NCBI RefSeq assembly: GCF_001704615.3
Contig: NZ_CP029397.2
Location: 496,001-560,000 of the forward strand
From: Acinetobacter defluvii
GTDB lineage: Bacteria > Pseudomonadota > Gammaproteobacteria > Pseudomonadales > Moraxellaceae
Length of the DNA: 64,000 nucleotides
Direction of reading: 5' to 3'
The stretch's first letter is position 1, and every line of letters begins with the position of its first letter. The translations under genes were made by a program, and so were the position numbers. Below the pieces are notes generated by a model that saw nothing but the letters and a program-made list of their open reading frames with translations, was not told the DNA's origin and searched no databases. Shown piece by piece: positions 7,342 to 17,146 of this stretch.

Positions 7342-9165
7342 TTAGTAATCAAAGCTAAAATGTTCAGCTTCAAGTGCCATCATGGTCTTAGATGGATTGA
7401 CCATAGATTCAGCATGACCTTGTGCACGCGGCAACAATTGTTCAAAGTAAAAGTCAGCCACTTTGATTTTTGCTTTATAGAATTCTGGAACTTCAGCACC
7501 CTCACCTGAAGCTAATTTTTCAGAAGCTACAGCTGCTTGTTGTGCCCAATAATATGCCATCATTGCATAACCAGAGAACATTAAGAAGTCTACAGACGCA
7601 CTTGATACGATGTCACGATCTTTACGTGCAGCAAGCATGATACGAACAGTTAAAGCGTTCCACTGTGCACAGATTTTGGTTAAATCCCATGCAAAACGAC
7701 GCATATATTTGTTGCGTGCATGTTGACCACAGAATTTCAAGATTTCAGCAGTATATTCGCGAACGACTTTACCTTTAGAAGAAAGTAGAACCTTACGACC
7801 AATTAAATCAAGTGCTTGCACGCCAGTTGTACCTTCATACAAGGTTGCGATACGTGCATCACGGGCAATTTGTTCCATGCCATGTTCTTTGATATAACCA
7901 TGACCACCAAAGACTTGCATACCGTGGTTTGCAGCTTCTAAGCCCATTTCAGTTAAGAAACCTTTTAAAATTGGAGTATAGAAGCCAAGCTTGTCGTCAT
8001 ATTCATCAAATTTTGCTTGGTCGTCTTGTGCAAGTGCATCTGCCATTTTATCTGCAAGCTGTGCTGCATGATAAATCATTGCACGACCGCCTTCAGCAAT
8101 TGCTTTTTGGGTCAATAACATGCGACGCACGTCAGCATGATGGATAATGGCATCTGCAACTTTTTCAGGATCTTTTTTCCCAGAAAGCGCACGCATAGAC
8201 ATACGTTCTTTGGCATACGGTAAAGCACCTTGGAAAGAAAGTTCAGCATGTGCTAAACCTTGAACCGCAGTACCAATACGAGCAGTGTTCATAAACGTGA
8301 ACATTGCATGTAAGCCTTTATTTACTTCACCAATCAAATAACCTGTTGCAGCGTCAAAGTTTAGAACTGCAGTTGCAGAAGCACGGATCCCCATTTTGTG
8401 TTCAATTGAACCACAACTTACAGGGTTGCGTTCACCTACACCGCCATCCGCTGTTGGGATGAATTTAGGCACGATAAAGAGTGAAATGCCTTTGGTGCCT
8501 GCAGGTGCGTCTGGCAGACGAGCAAGTACGATGTGAATGATATTTTCAGTTAAATCATGTTCACCCGCAGAGATGAAGATTTTTGTTCCTGTGATGGCAT
8601 AAGTACCATCTTCTTTTGGCTCAGCTTTGGTTTTCACTTGCCCTAAGTCAGTACCACATTGTGGCTCAGTTAAACACATCGTACCTGACCACGTACCCGC
8701 TGTAAGGTGTGGCATATAGGTTGCTTTTTGCTCATCAGTACCAAACTGCATGATGGTGTTCATACAGCCCATGCTTAAACCTGGGTACATGGTAAATGAC
8801 CAGTTTGCAGTCCCCATCATCTCTGATTTGATCAGATTTAAAGACATAGGTAAGCCTTGCCCCCCAAACTCTTCTGGGTAAGAAAGACCTTGCCATCCTC
8901 CTTGGATGAACTGTTCATAAGCTTCTTTAAAACCTTTCGGTGTAGTCACTTCGCCATCTTTAAAATGACAACCTTCTTCATCACCCGATTGGTTTAAAGG
9001 AGAAAGTACATTTTCACAGAAATCTGCAGCACCTTCTAAAATCATATCAACAGTATCAGCATCAGCATTTTCGCCAATAGATAAAGTCTTATAATGACCA
9101 GCGTAGTCAAAAACTTCGTTGATTAAAAAACGAATATCACGGAGCGGGGCTTTATATGCAGGCAT
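7342..9165 (-). CDS. Acyl-CoA dehydrogenase, large (about 600 aa) DmdC-like type
   Basis: This is a 607-residue FAD enzyme that oxidises acyl-CoA to enoyl-CoA in beta-oxidation. It is larger than the usual 380-residue enzymes because it has an N-terminal AcylCoA_DH_N segment (PAYKAPLRDIRFLINEVFDY) and a C-terminal extension, as in the DmdC (methylthiopropanoyl-CoA dehydrogenase) group. Typical stretches are CLTEPQCGTDLG (about 170), HGYIKEHGMEQIARDARI and YEGTTGVQALDLIGRKVL near 440. The chain length preferred cannot be read from sequence; general fatty acyl-CoA use is likely in Acinetobacter. It is monocistronic, with a strong terminator. Confidence 0.9.
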   Translation of the reverse strand: MPAYKAPLRDIRFLINEVFDYAGHYKTLSIGENADADTVDMILEGAADFCENVLSPLNQSGDEEGCHFKDGEVTTPKGFKEAYEQFIQGGWQGLSYPEEFGGQGLPMSLNLIKSEMMGTANWSFTMYPGLSMGCMNTIMQFGTDEQKATYMPHLTAGTWSGTMCLTEPQCGTDLGQVKTKAEPKEDGTYAITGTKIFISAGEHDLTENIIHIVLARLPDAPAGTKGISLFIVPKFIPTADGGVGERNPVSCGSIEHKMGIRASATAVLNFDAATGYLIGEVNKGLHAMFTFMNTARIGTAVQGLAHAELSFQGALPYAKERMSMRALSGKKDPEKVADAIIHHADVRRMLLTQKAIAEGGRAMIYHAAQLADKMADALAQDDQAKFDEYDDKLGFYTPILKGFLTEMGLEAANHGMQVFGGHGYIKEHGMEQIARDARIATLYEGTTGVQALDLIGRKVLLSSKGKVVREYTAEILKFCGQHARNKYMRRFAWDLTKICAQWNALTVRIMLAARKDRDIVSSASVDFLMFSGYAMMAYYWAQQAAVASEKLASGEGAEVPEFYKAKIKVADFYFEQLLPRAQGHAESMVNPSKTMMALEAEHFSFDY

Positions 9166-9400
9166 GGTTTAATCCTAATTTAAAAATAGTTGTGGATTTT
9201 TTAACGATAGTTTTATTATTCATAATTGGACTTGAATTACATTGATAATAGTCACTAAATAAAATGTCAGAAAGGCTAATTTGTAAGAATTAGTACAAGC
9301 TATTTCTCTTTTAGTTTGGTATAGTTTTAACCATTTTTTAAAATATTATTTTAAAGACTTCTGTTGGTAATTATAATTATTCAAGGTGTTAGGCAATCTT

Positions 9401-11743
9401 ATGCGATTAAAATATTTAAGTTTAAGTTTATTGAGTTTAAGTTTGGCAGCATGTTCATCTCATGTCATTAAAACCAATCCTGCTCATTCAAGCTTAGACC
9501 AAGCACAACGTGCAAGCAAAGCGTTAAACGCAGTTTATGAATATCCGAGTTTTGATTATTCTGGTCAGGTCAAGGTCAATTTAGCTCAAGATCAGGGGGA
9601 GAAAACAAGCACTCTTGCCAATCCAGAAGTGCGCTTAGAGCCTGAAATTGAAAGAAAATTAAACCAATATTTAGCAGCACAAAACATCAAGCTCAACACA
9701 GCTGAAAAACAAGCACTGTATAAAAATGTCGCAAAAAAAGATGTGGCTTCATTAGCTGATGTGCTCGGCAAAGGGGCTAATTTTGTTGAAACGATGTTAA
9801 ATGATTTGAATATCCAATATGACGGTACGGTCAATTATCGTCAGAAAATGGCTTCAATGAATATTTCAACTGAGTATAAAAAACCAAATTTATTGGTTGC
9901 AGTACGTGTCCCTATGGTAGTGGATTTTAATGACTATAAATTTTACACACAGATTTTTTCACTGGTTCCTTATTTAGCCAATCCACAAGACCAAGATAAG
10001 TACGCTTATTTTGATTTTTCAAAATATAAAGATCACTTTTCTAAAGTCAATAAACAGGCATTGATTGAGTATTTGAAACAGTCGAGTGCAACCAGTTATG
10101 CTCTAGCTTCGCAAGATCAACTACAAAGTTTACGCTTAACCGATGCTGAAAGACAGCAAGGTATTGTGGAAAAAATTCGCCTTAATAGTAGTGTGGAAGA
10201 GTTATTTTTACAGGCAAGTTTATATAATACGGTTAACCGTGAATATTTGATGCAATCTGTATTTGGTGTAGATGCTGCAGCAGCAGAGCAATCAGCAATA
10301 GAAGCTTTAGCTGCCCAAGCAGTGGCAGAGGCGGCGGCTGAGCCTGCAGAAGATAGTGAAGATGAGCGTGATGAAGCGACTGCTGCGATGTATAAACTTT
10401 ATGAAGCAGTGAATAAAACTGTTTTAGAGATTTCTGATGAAGAGGATGAAATTGCAGTAGCAGAAACAGCGACAGCAGCTGAAGATGCCACAGACGCAGC
10501 GATTGCAGCAGCTACAGATGCAACAGCTGGCAGTGAAGAGGATGAAACAGCGTCAGAGGATGAGGAAGCAGAGTCTACGGCTGGTGCATTATTAACAGAG
10601 CAACAATGTGAGGATTTAAGTAAAAATAAATCTAGTCTGCGTATGGGAGATGTCACGTATTGCCAAGATTCTTACGACATTGATGTATTTGAAACAGTTT
10701 CAACACCATCATTGCTAGAACTGCAGTTATCAGAAAAAAGTAAGGCATTGACTGAGAAGTTTGCCTCTCTAGGCTCAAAAGATGAATTGGTTACTGCGCA
10801 ACGCTTTAAACAATTGTGGTCAGATCATCAAGCGGATATTGATGCTATTTTAGTACCGAAAGCTAAGCGTAATCCATTCATTATGGATATTTCGTTGGAT
10901 CAACAAGGGCGTATGGTCAAAGCCGATTATGACTTAAAATATGATCTCGATGAATTTGATCGCAAATTAAACGTTAAGTTTGATATGCAGTTCAAAAATT
11001 ATGGCAATGCCAGCAAAATCGATCGTCGAATTTTAAATCAAGCCAAGTCATTTAAAGATATTTTTAAAGGCAGTCCGATGCAACAGGTGTTTGGCGCTGC
11101 TGATCCAACATCCGCATCTCCAGCAGTTGATTTTTCTGAATATTTAAATCAATTGGCAGAAAAGCTCTATCAACAAACACAGTCTTATGAAAAAACCTAT
11201 AAAGCCGTGTTTATTGCAAAACTTACGCATGACTATCCACAGATTGTGAAACAATATTCGGCACAGGATTTACAAGAAATTGCAGCCGTTTATGCTTACG
11301 CTTATAGCGATGAAGATATTTATAATTTGAAAGGTCAAGCCTTAAAGCAAGTTCAGGCACTTCAGAAAAAACATCATTTGCAAGAAAATGAACAGTTTGA
11401 TCACGATATGGGCAATGATGTAGATGAAATCGTGGTTGAGGCAATGAGTGCACAAAAAAGCATGCTTGAAATGCAAAAGCTGTTAAAGCAGTATAAAACC
11501 ACTGAAGCAGTATTTGCACATCATTATGCAGAAAAATTTAAGGAAGACAATGAGCTTGAAGCAGCACAGCAAGCGGAGTTTAAGAAAACAGTCAATATAC
11601 TTGGTAAGGCTTACGTGGCTTTAAAAAATAACAAGTTTAAAGACAGTACGATTGCAAGCTTAACTGAAGACTCAGTTGAGTTTATTGATTATGCAATATT
11701 TAAAGAAACTTATGAGGCTTTGAGTGATGCTAACTTAAAGTAA
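9401..11743 (+). CDS. Large acidic outer-membrane lipoprotein of unknown function
   Basis: This is a 780-residue lipoprotein. The signal peptide MRLKYLSLSLLSLSLAAC ends in the lipobox LAAC (lipidated C18). Residue +2 is Ser, so sorting to the outer membrane is expected. A low-complexity Ala/Glu/Asp segment occupies roughly residues 285-390, and two cysteines follow it (EQQCEDL and VTYCQDS), possibly a disulphide. The C-terminal third looks helical and is rich in Gln and Lys. I chose ATG at 9401 over the GTG at 9386 because it gives a normal signal peptide. I do not recognise a functional family. Its stop codon overlaps the left end of a MITE-like element. Confidence 0.8.
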   Translation: MRLKYLSLSLLSLSLAACSSHVIKTNPAHSSLDQAQRASKALNAVYEYPSFDYSGQVKVNLAQDQGEKTSTLANPEVRLEPEIERKLNQYLAAQNIKLNTAEKQALYKNVAKKDVASLADVLGKGANFVETMLNDLNIQYDGTVNYRQKMASMNISTEYKKPNLLVAVRVPMVVDFNDYKFYTQIFSLVPYLANPQDQDKYAYFDFSKYKDHFSKVNKQALIEYLKQSSATSYALASQDQLQSLRLTDAERQQGIVEKIRLNSSVEELFLQASLYNTVNREYLMQSVFGVDAAAAEQSAIEALAAQAVAEAAAEPAEDSEDERDEATAAMYKLYEAVNKTVLEISDEEDEIAVAETATAAEDATDAAIAAATDATAGSEEDETASEDEEAESTAGALLTEQQCEDLSKNKSSLRMGDVTYCQDSYDIDVFETVSTPSLLELQLSEKSKALTEKFASLGSKDELVTAQRFKQLWSDHQADIDAILVPKAKRNPFIMDISLDQQGRMVKADYDLKYDLDEFDRKLNVKFDMQFKNYGNASKIDRRILNQAKSFKDIFKGSPMQQVFGAADPTSASPAVDFSEYLNQLAEKLYQQTQSYEKTYKAVFIAKLTHDYPQIVKQYSAQDLQEIAAVYAYAYSDEDIYNLKGQALKQVQALQKKHHLQENEQFDHDMGNDVDEIVVEAMSAQKSMLEMQKLLKQYKTTEAVFAHHYAEKFKEDNELEAAQQAEFKKTVNILGKAYVALKNNKFKDSTIASLTEDSVEFIDYAIFKETYEALSDANLK

Positions 11744-12129
11744 TACCAATCTATAAAAGTTTTATAATATATTTTTGGAATGATTTTTCTGCTTTCAATC
11801 ATAAGTTGAGACGCGAAAACGTCATCCGCAATTGTCTGAGGCGGGACTACCAATGATTGATCATGTTTTTGCAATACATCAATCAATTTGCGGTATTTGT
11901 CGAATTTTGCAGTGAGGAGCAACGCTCCGCAAGATGGTTTTCTTGCGAAGTTTCACTTCTCATTTTGTCGAAACAAAAGTAGGTCGAGCCTGAGTAAGTC
12001 AAAGTATACTTTTGACGAATCGCAAGACGCAGTGGCTAGTCTCTAAATACAAACTTTAGATGTAAGACTATGTAAGACTTCGTCAAAAATAAACCACTTA
12101 TATGATGTCATTTTCCAAGAATGGTATAA
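11741..12129. mobile_element. Candidate MITE-like element with imperfect terminal inverted repeats
   Basis: The left end TAATACCAATCT (11741-11752) and the right end AGAATGGTATAA (12118-12129) are inverted copies matching at 10 of 12 positions. Between them lies no convincing gene. The interior holds four back-to-back hairpins (11916-11978) and a tandem duplication of ATGTAAGACT (12060-12079). The left end overlaps the lipoprotein stop codon. I cannot see a clear target duplication. The call rests on structure; copy number would decide it. Confidence 0.45.
11916..11978. repeat. Four contiguous short hairpins
   Basis: The order is GGAGC-AAC-GCTCC (11916-11928), GCAAGA-TGGTTT-TCTTGC (11929-11946), GAAGT-TTC-ACTTC (11947-11959) and, after three bases, TTTTGT-CGAA-ACAAAA (11963-11978). 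All stems are perfect, and the first three abut without a spacer. This is far more structure than expected by chance and suggests a folded RNA or a repeat-element core. Confidence 0.75.
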
Positions 12130-12143
12130 TAAGTAAAGACTAT

Positions 12144-12170
12144 AAAAGAACCTCTACGGAGGTTCTTTTT
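12144..12170. terminator. Bidirectional terminator between lipoprotein region and aroE
   Basis: AGAACCTC (12147-12154), loop TACG, GAGGTTCT (12159-12166), with A-rich left and T-rich right flanks. It serves aroE on the minus strand and anything read from the left. Confidence 0.88.
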
Positions 12171-12191
12171 ATGTTAAAGCGAAACCATTTT

Positions 12192-12980
12192 TTAAAGAAA
12201 ATCTTTAATATTTGGCTTAACCCCATTCCAGATATAAAATGCTTCTATTGCTTGTCCCACTAACATCCCAAAACCTTCAGCAGTTGGAACATTACGAGCT
12301 TTGGCTTGATCTAGAAAAGAGGATGCTTTGCCATACGCCATTTCATAGGCATGATTAAATTTCAAATTTTCAGGTAAAACCAAAACATCACCTGATAAAC
12401 TGGCAGAGGTAGCATTAATGACAATATCAAACGTACCGTTTAAATCATCTAAACCACATGCAGATAATTGTGCTTCAGGTACTGCATCTTTTAAGTCAGT
12501 AATCAATTGTTCTGCACGTGCAAGAGTACGATTGGCAATGACGATTTTTTTCACACCTGCCTGTACTAAAGGATAAATCACGCCTCGGGTTGCTCCACCT
12601 GCACCAATGATTAGAATCGAGGTATTTGCGAGTGACCAGTCTAACGCTTGAATCGCTGCAACAAGACCTTGTCCATCTGTATTGTCACCGTGTAATTTGC
12701 CATCTTTCATCCATAAGGTATTGACTGCTTTGGCGATTTTGGCACGTTCAGAAAGATGTTCACAAAGCGCAAAAGCTTGCTCTTTAAATGGCACTGTGAC
12801 ATTCATACCATGACCATTTTCAGCAAAAAAAGTAGCAACGCTGTTTTCAAAACCATCTAAAGGCGCAAAACGTTTTACATAATCAAGTTCAATGCCGGTT
12901 TTTTCAGCAAACGCATGATGTAATTCAGGAGAGCGAGATTGTTCGATGGGATTACCAATAACGGCAAACTGTTTGCGCAT
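12192..12980 (-). CDS. aroE: Shikimate dehydrogenase (NADP+)
   Basis: This 262-residue enzyme reduces 3-dehydroshikimate to shikimate in aromatic amino acid synthesis. The substrate-binding serines are in NPIEQSRSPELHH. The catalytic pair is K66 (VTVPFKEQA) and D102 (NTDGQG). The NADP-binding glycine motif GAGGATRG starts at 126, and the basic NRTLARAEQL following it fits NADP preference. Length is normal for AroE. It stands alone with its own terminator. Confidence 0.96.
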   Translation of the reverse strand: MRKQFAVIGNPIEQSRSPELHHAFAEKTGIELDYVKRFAPLDGFENSVATFFAENGHGMNVTVPFKEQAFALCEHLSERAKIAKAVNTLWMKDGKLHGDNTDGQGLVAAIQALDWSLANTSILIIGAGGATRGVIYPLVQAGVKKIVIANRTLARAEQLITDLKDAVPEAQLSACGLDDLNGTFDIVINATSASLSGDVLVLPENLKFNHAYEMAYGKASSFLDQAKARNVPTAEGFGMLVGQAIEAFYIWNGVKPNIKDFL

Positions 12981-13066
12981 ATTGCAACATCCTTAGACTT
13001 AAATGAGCCTAATATACGTCAAAAATGCACAGTGCTAAAGATGAACAAGAATATTGAAGGGGAAAC

Positions 13067-13273
13067 TTAAGGATTACAAATATCACGGATGGTATTCACA
13101 AAAATAGAACCTACATTCAAACATAAGCCTATGATTGCAAAAATGATTAAACTAAAGCCAAAATTATCATGCAAAGTTTGTTCTGAAAAAATCACAGTAC
13201 TAATCGCACTCATTAAGGCTATAAAAAGTGTGCAAAAAATGACACAGTTTAGATTGATAGATTTCATGTGCAT
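13067..13273 (-). CDS. Small two-helix membrane protein
   Basis: This is a 68-residue protein with two hydrophobic segments (about 9-28 and 40-60) separated by a short polar stretch. AGGA lies seven bases before the ATG, a strong ribosome binding site that favours this frame over the antisense 72-codon frame covering the same DNA. No family is recognised. It sits between hemF and aroE on the same strand, 86 bases before aroE. Confidence 0.5.
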   Translation of the reverse strand: MHMKSINLNCVIFCTLFIALMSAISTVIFSEQTLHDNFGFSLIIFAIIGLCLNVGSIFVNTIRDICNP

Positions 13274-13346
13274 TTTAATTTCCTGTGTGCATGAGTACGC
13301 AAAATAACAGTGGAATAGGTCATTTTGATGTCATTCTATTTGAATA

Positions 13347-13380
13347 CTATTTCAGTTTACGTGAAATGTCGCTGAAATAG
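13347..13380. other. Hairpin upstream of the small membrane protein gene
   Basis: CTATTTCAG (13347-13355) pairs with CTGAAATAG (13372-13380); the 16-base loop contains the near-palindrome TTTACGTGAAA. It lies about 75 bases upstream of the small membrane gene and could be an operator or an RNA fold. No T-run follows, so it is not a terminator. Confidence 0.4.
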
Positions 13381-13473
13381 GTTTAAAAGCTGTATGCAAA
13401 TGTGACAAATTATGCCTGTAAGGAAAAACGCTATAAATCCAGAAGGTATTCAATCCGCATGTCAGAGCAAGTT

Positions 13474-13512
13474 TAAAAAGAACCCTAATGCTCATCTCTT
13501 GTCATTAGGGTT
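13474..13512 (-). terminator. Rho-independent terminator after hemF
   Basis: AACCCTAATG (13481-13490) pairs perfectly with CATTAGGGTT (13503-13512) over a 12-base loop, followed on the minus strand by CTTTTTAAAC. Confidence 0.88.
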
Positions 13513-13529
13513 ATGAAATTGAGATTTTT

Positions 13530-14504
<975 letters not shown>

Positions 14505-14644
14505 TTAAAGTCGTATTAACTGAAGTATATAAAAACATAAAACCATAAAAAAAGTAAGGTTTTAATGATTTGTTTTCTCGATTTGCACCACAATACATGC
14601 TTAAGTCAAAAGACTGACCCTACAAAAGAATAAATTAAAGTCAT

Positions 14645-14669
14645 AAATCCGACTGATCTACTAGGTTGA
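14645..14669 (+). promoter_or_regulatory. IscR type 1-like motif upstream of hemN
   Basis: The sequence around CCGACTGATCTACTAGG agrees with the enterobacterial IscR type 1 consensus at roughly 18 of 25 positions by eye, mainly in the left half. The 12-mer ATAAATCCGACT (14643-14654) recurs exactly upstream of the nsrR-like gene (42730-42741). Control by an Rrf2 protein is an inference. Confidence 0.4.
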
Positions 14670-14764
14670 GTTTTGCTCATAAACACCGCACAATAACATA
14701 GAAATGAATGCCAAAAAATGTGTTGATTTAGCTTTATATATGAAGGGTTTACCGAGTGGTGGAT

Positions 14765-16129
14765 ATGAGTAGTTCTTTAATTCAAAAGTACAATGTTGCA
14801 GGTCCTCGTTATACTAGCTATCCAACGGTACCCTATTGGGATGAGCACACATTTTCATTGCCATTATGGAAGCAAACCTTAAAACGATCTTTTGATGAGT
14901 CGAATCAAAGCGAAGGAATCAGTCTTTATATTCATTTGCCATTTTGCGAAACGTTATGCACTTTTTGTGGTTGTCATAAGAAAATCACAAAGCGTCATGA
15001 TGTTGAACAACCTTATATTCAAGCGGTACTCAAAGAGTGGGATTTGTATTGTCAATTATTAGGTGATAAACCCCATATTAAAGAAATCCATTTGGGTGGA
15101 GGAACACCAACTTTCTTTTCTGTAGCACATTTACAGCAGTTGATTGAAGGGATTTTAGCCAAAGCAAGTATTGCAGATGGATATGAGTTTAGCTTTGAAG
15201 GGCATCCAAACAATACTACACGAGAACATTTACAAGCCTTATATGATCTTGGTTTTCGCCGAGTGAGTTTTGGTGTGCAGGATTATAATGAAACGGTACA
15301 AAAAGCGATTCATCGTATTCAGCCTTTTGAGAATGTTGAAAATGTCACCCAGTGGGCGAGAGAGATCGGCTATAGTTCTATTTCCCATGACTTGGTTTTT
15401 GGCTTGCCATTTCAAAACTTAGACGATGTTTTATTTACCATAGAGCAAACTAAGCGCTTAATGCCAGATCGTTTGGCGTTTTATAGTTATGCGCATGTGC
15501 CGTGGATTAAGGGAAATGGTCAACGGGGTTTTAAAGATCAGGATGTTCCAAAAGATGATTTGAAGCGTCAATGTTATGAGGAAGGTAAGAAAAAGCTTTT
15601 AGCGCATGGTTATCATGAAATTGGGATGGATCATTTTGCTTTAGCGCAAGATGGCATGTATCAGTCTTTTAAAAATCGAACATTACATCGTAATTTTATG
15701 GGGTATACCGCATCGAAAACGCAACTTATGATTGGTTTAGGGGCTTCCTCGATTAGTGATAGTTGGTATAGCTTTGCACAAAATGAAAAAAAATTAGAAG
15801 ACTATTATTCACGCCTTGAACAAAATGAAATTCCTGTGGTGAAAGGGCATGTTTTATCGCCAGAAGATTTAATTATTCGTCAACATATTTTAAATCTCAT
15901 GTGCGCTTTTGAAACCTCTTGGGCTGACCCAGCCATGTATTTTCCTGAAATTTCAGATGTGCTTCAGCGACTCCAAGAAATGCAGAATGATCATTTGCTC
16001 GTGATTGAGCAAGAGCGAATCATGATTACTGAGCAAGGCAAACCTTTTGTACGCAATATTTGTATGGCTTTTGATTTACATTTAAAACGTCGTAAACCTG
16101 AAACGCAGATTTTTTCGATGACGATTTGA
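14765..16129 (+). CDS. hemN: Oxygen-independent coproporphyrinogen III dehydrogenase
   Basis: This 454-residue radical SAM enzyme performs the hemF reaction without oxygen. The opening LIQKYNVAGPRYTSYPT is diagnostic of true HemN, as opposed to HemW. The cluster motif CETLCTFC gives C61, C65 and C68, followed by the extra C70 conserved in HemN; GGGTPTFF is the SAM glycine motif. The C-terminal domain is present. ATG at 14765 fits the family start; a GTG three codons earlier is also possible. Genes for both oxygen regimes sit back to back here. Confidence 0.96.
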   Translation: MSSSLIQKYNVAGPRYTSYPTVPYWDEHTFSLPLWKQTLKRSFDESNQSEGISLYIHLPFCETLCTFCGCHKKITKRHDVEQPYIQAVLKEWDLYCQLLGDKPHIKEIHLGGGTPTFFSVAHLQQLIEGILAKASIADGYEFSFEGHPNNTTREHLQALYDLGFRRVSFGVQDYNETVQKAIHRIQPFENVENVTQWAREIGYSSISHDLVFGLPFQNLDDVLFTIEQTKRLMPDRLAFYSYAHVPWIKGNGQRGFKDQDVPKDDLKRQCYEEGKKKLLAHGYHEIGMDHFALAQDGMYQSFKNRTLHRNFMGYTASKTQLMIGLGASSISDSWYSFAQNEKKLEDYYSRLEQNEIPVVKGHVLSPEDLIIRQHILNLMCAFETSWADPAMYFPEISDVLQRLQEMQNDHLLVIEQERIMITEQGKPFVRNICMAFDLHLKRRKPETQIFSMTI

Positions 16130-16151
16130 TTGGACAGCGAGAAACCTTATC

Positions 16152-16190
16152 GCCATATAAACCTTGTTTATAGCGTGTGATTTATATGGC
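16152..16190. terminator. Possible terminator between hemN and ribA
   Basis: GCCATATAAA (16152-16161) pairs perfectly with TTTATATGGC (16181-16190) across a 19-base loop between two convergent genes. The T-tract is weak. Confidence 0.45.
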
Positions 16191-16241
16191 TGAATTTTAT
16201 TTATCAATCTTCTAGAAAAGTACTGTTGAAAAGGTGATGAC

Positions 16242-16856
16242 TTAAAAATCATCCTGATCATACATATGTGCCATACGATCATGTTTGGTTTTTAAATAAT
16301 CTTCATTAAATTTATTTAAACCAACTGTCAAAGGTACACGATCTACCACAGCAATGCCTAAATCTGTTAATGCCTTTAATTTTAAAGGATTATTGGTGAT
16401 GAGTTTGACTTGTTGAACGTGTAAGTGATTGAGCATAATGCTACACATGTCGTAAGTACGTGCATCAGCAGGCAAATTTAACAACAAGTTCGCATCCACC
16501 GTATCATGCCCCTGATCTTGCAAGGCATAAGCACGGATTTTATTGGTCAGCCCAATCCCACGACCTTCCTGACGCAAATATAAAATCACGCCTTGACCTT
16601 CATCATTAATCATTTGCATTGTGTTGTGCAGTTGTGGTCCACAGTCGCATTTGAGTGAACCAAAAGCATCACCTGTTAAACATTCAGAATGAATGCGAAC
16701 CAAAACGGGTGTGGTTGGGGGAAGGTCTAAGCCTTTTGAAAGTGCGACATGCTCTTCACCAGTTTTAGGGTCTTGAAATACGGTGATTTTAAAATCACCA
16801 AAAGCAGTTGGTAATTTTGATGTTGCAACAAACTCAATAGGCACAGTTTCTTCCAT
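16242..16856 (-). CDS. ribA: GTP cyclohydrolase II
   Basis: This 204-residue enzyme opens GTP to start riboflavin synthesis. Zinc ligands are C59, C70 and C72 ([17 protein letters not shown]), and [14 protein letters not shown] carries the conserved catalytic region. It is a stand-alone GTP cyclohydrolase II without the RibB domain found in many RibBA fusions. I took ATG at 16856; the frame is open to a TTG one codon upstream. I see no FMN riboswitch in the 290 bases before it. Confidence 0.96.
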   Translation of the reverse strand: MEETVPIEFVATSKLPTAFGDFKITVFQDPKTGEEHVALSKGLDLPPTTPVLVRIHSECLTGDAFGSLKCDCGPQLHNTMQMINDEGQGVILYLRQEGRGIGLTNKIRAYALQDQGHDTVDANLLLNLPADARTYDMCSIMLNHLHVQQVKLITNNPLKLKALTDLGIAVVDRVPLTVGLNKFNEDYLKTKHDRMAHMYDQDDF

Positions 16857-17146
16857 CAATTTCTGATAAATTGGCTAAAGTATAGCGTAATGCTAGGGCA
16901 TTGCTATATTCGTGAACCATGAATTTATACAGAATAATTTCTTTTTTGTATAAACAACACGATAATGGTTGATAAGTACTAAGATTATTCAGGATAATCG
17001 CAGCACAAATATATGCTGAATTGAAATGATTCAAATCGGCACTACTATAAATGTGGCCGTTCGAATGTGATATTATTCGTTCTCACAATTACGCTAACCC
17101 GTTACCTAGCTTAGGATTTGCCAGGCTTAAGAAGGCTTTGCCACAT

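Noticed and set aside
10399..10656. 85-codon Ser/Ala-rich minus-strand frame in the lipoprotein gene
   Set aside because: It mirrors the low-complexity Ala/Glu/Asp-coding stretch on the plus strand.
11710..11922. 70-codon minus-strand frame over the end of the lipoprotein gene
   Set aside because: It needs a TTG start, overlaps the real gene's 3' end and lies wholly in the repeat-like element; its codons look protein-like, so it could be a decayed remnant, but no gene can be supported.
12123..12170. Extended -10 (TGGTATAAT) as a promoter for a small RNA
   Set aside because: Transcription would run straight into the terminator at 12144-12170, and the motif is part of the right end of the repeat element; kept only as a possible feature of that element.
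13089..13307. 72-codon plus-strand frame between aroE and hemF
   Set aside because: It is antisense to the 68-residue frame, which has the better ribosome binding site and a sensible membrane-protein composition.
16857..17146. Search for an FMN riboswitch upstream of ribA
   Set aside because: No conserved RFN-type stems are visible in this spacer.
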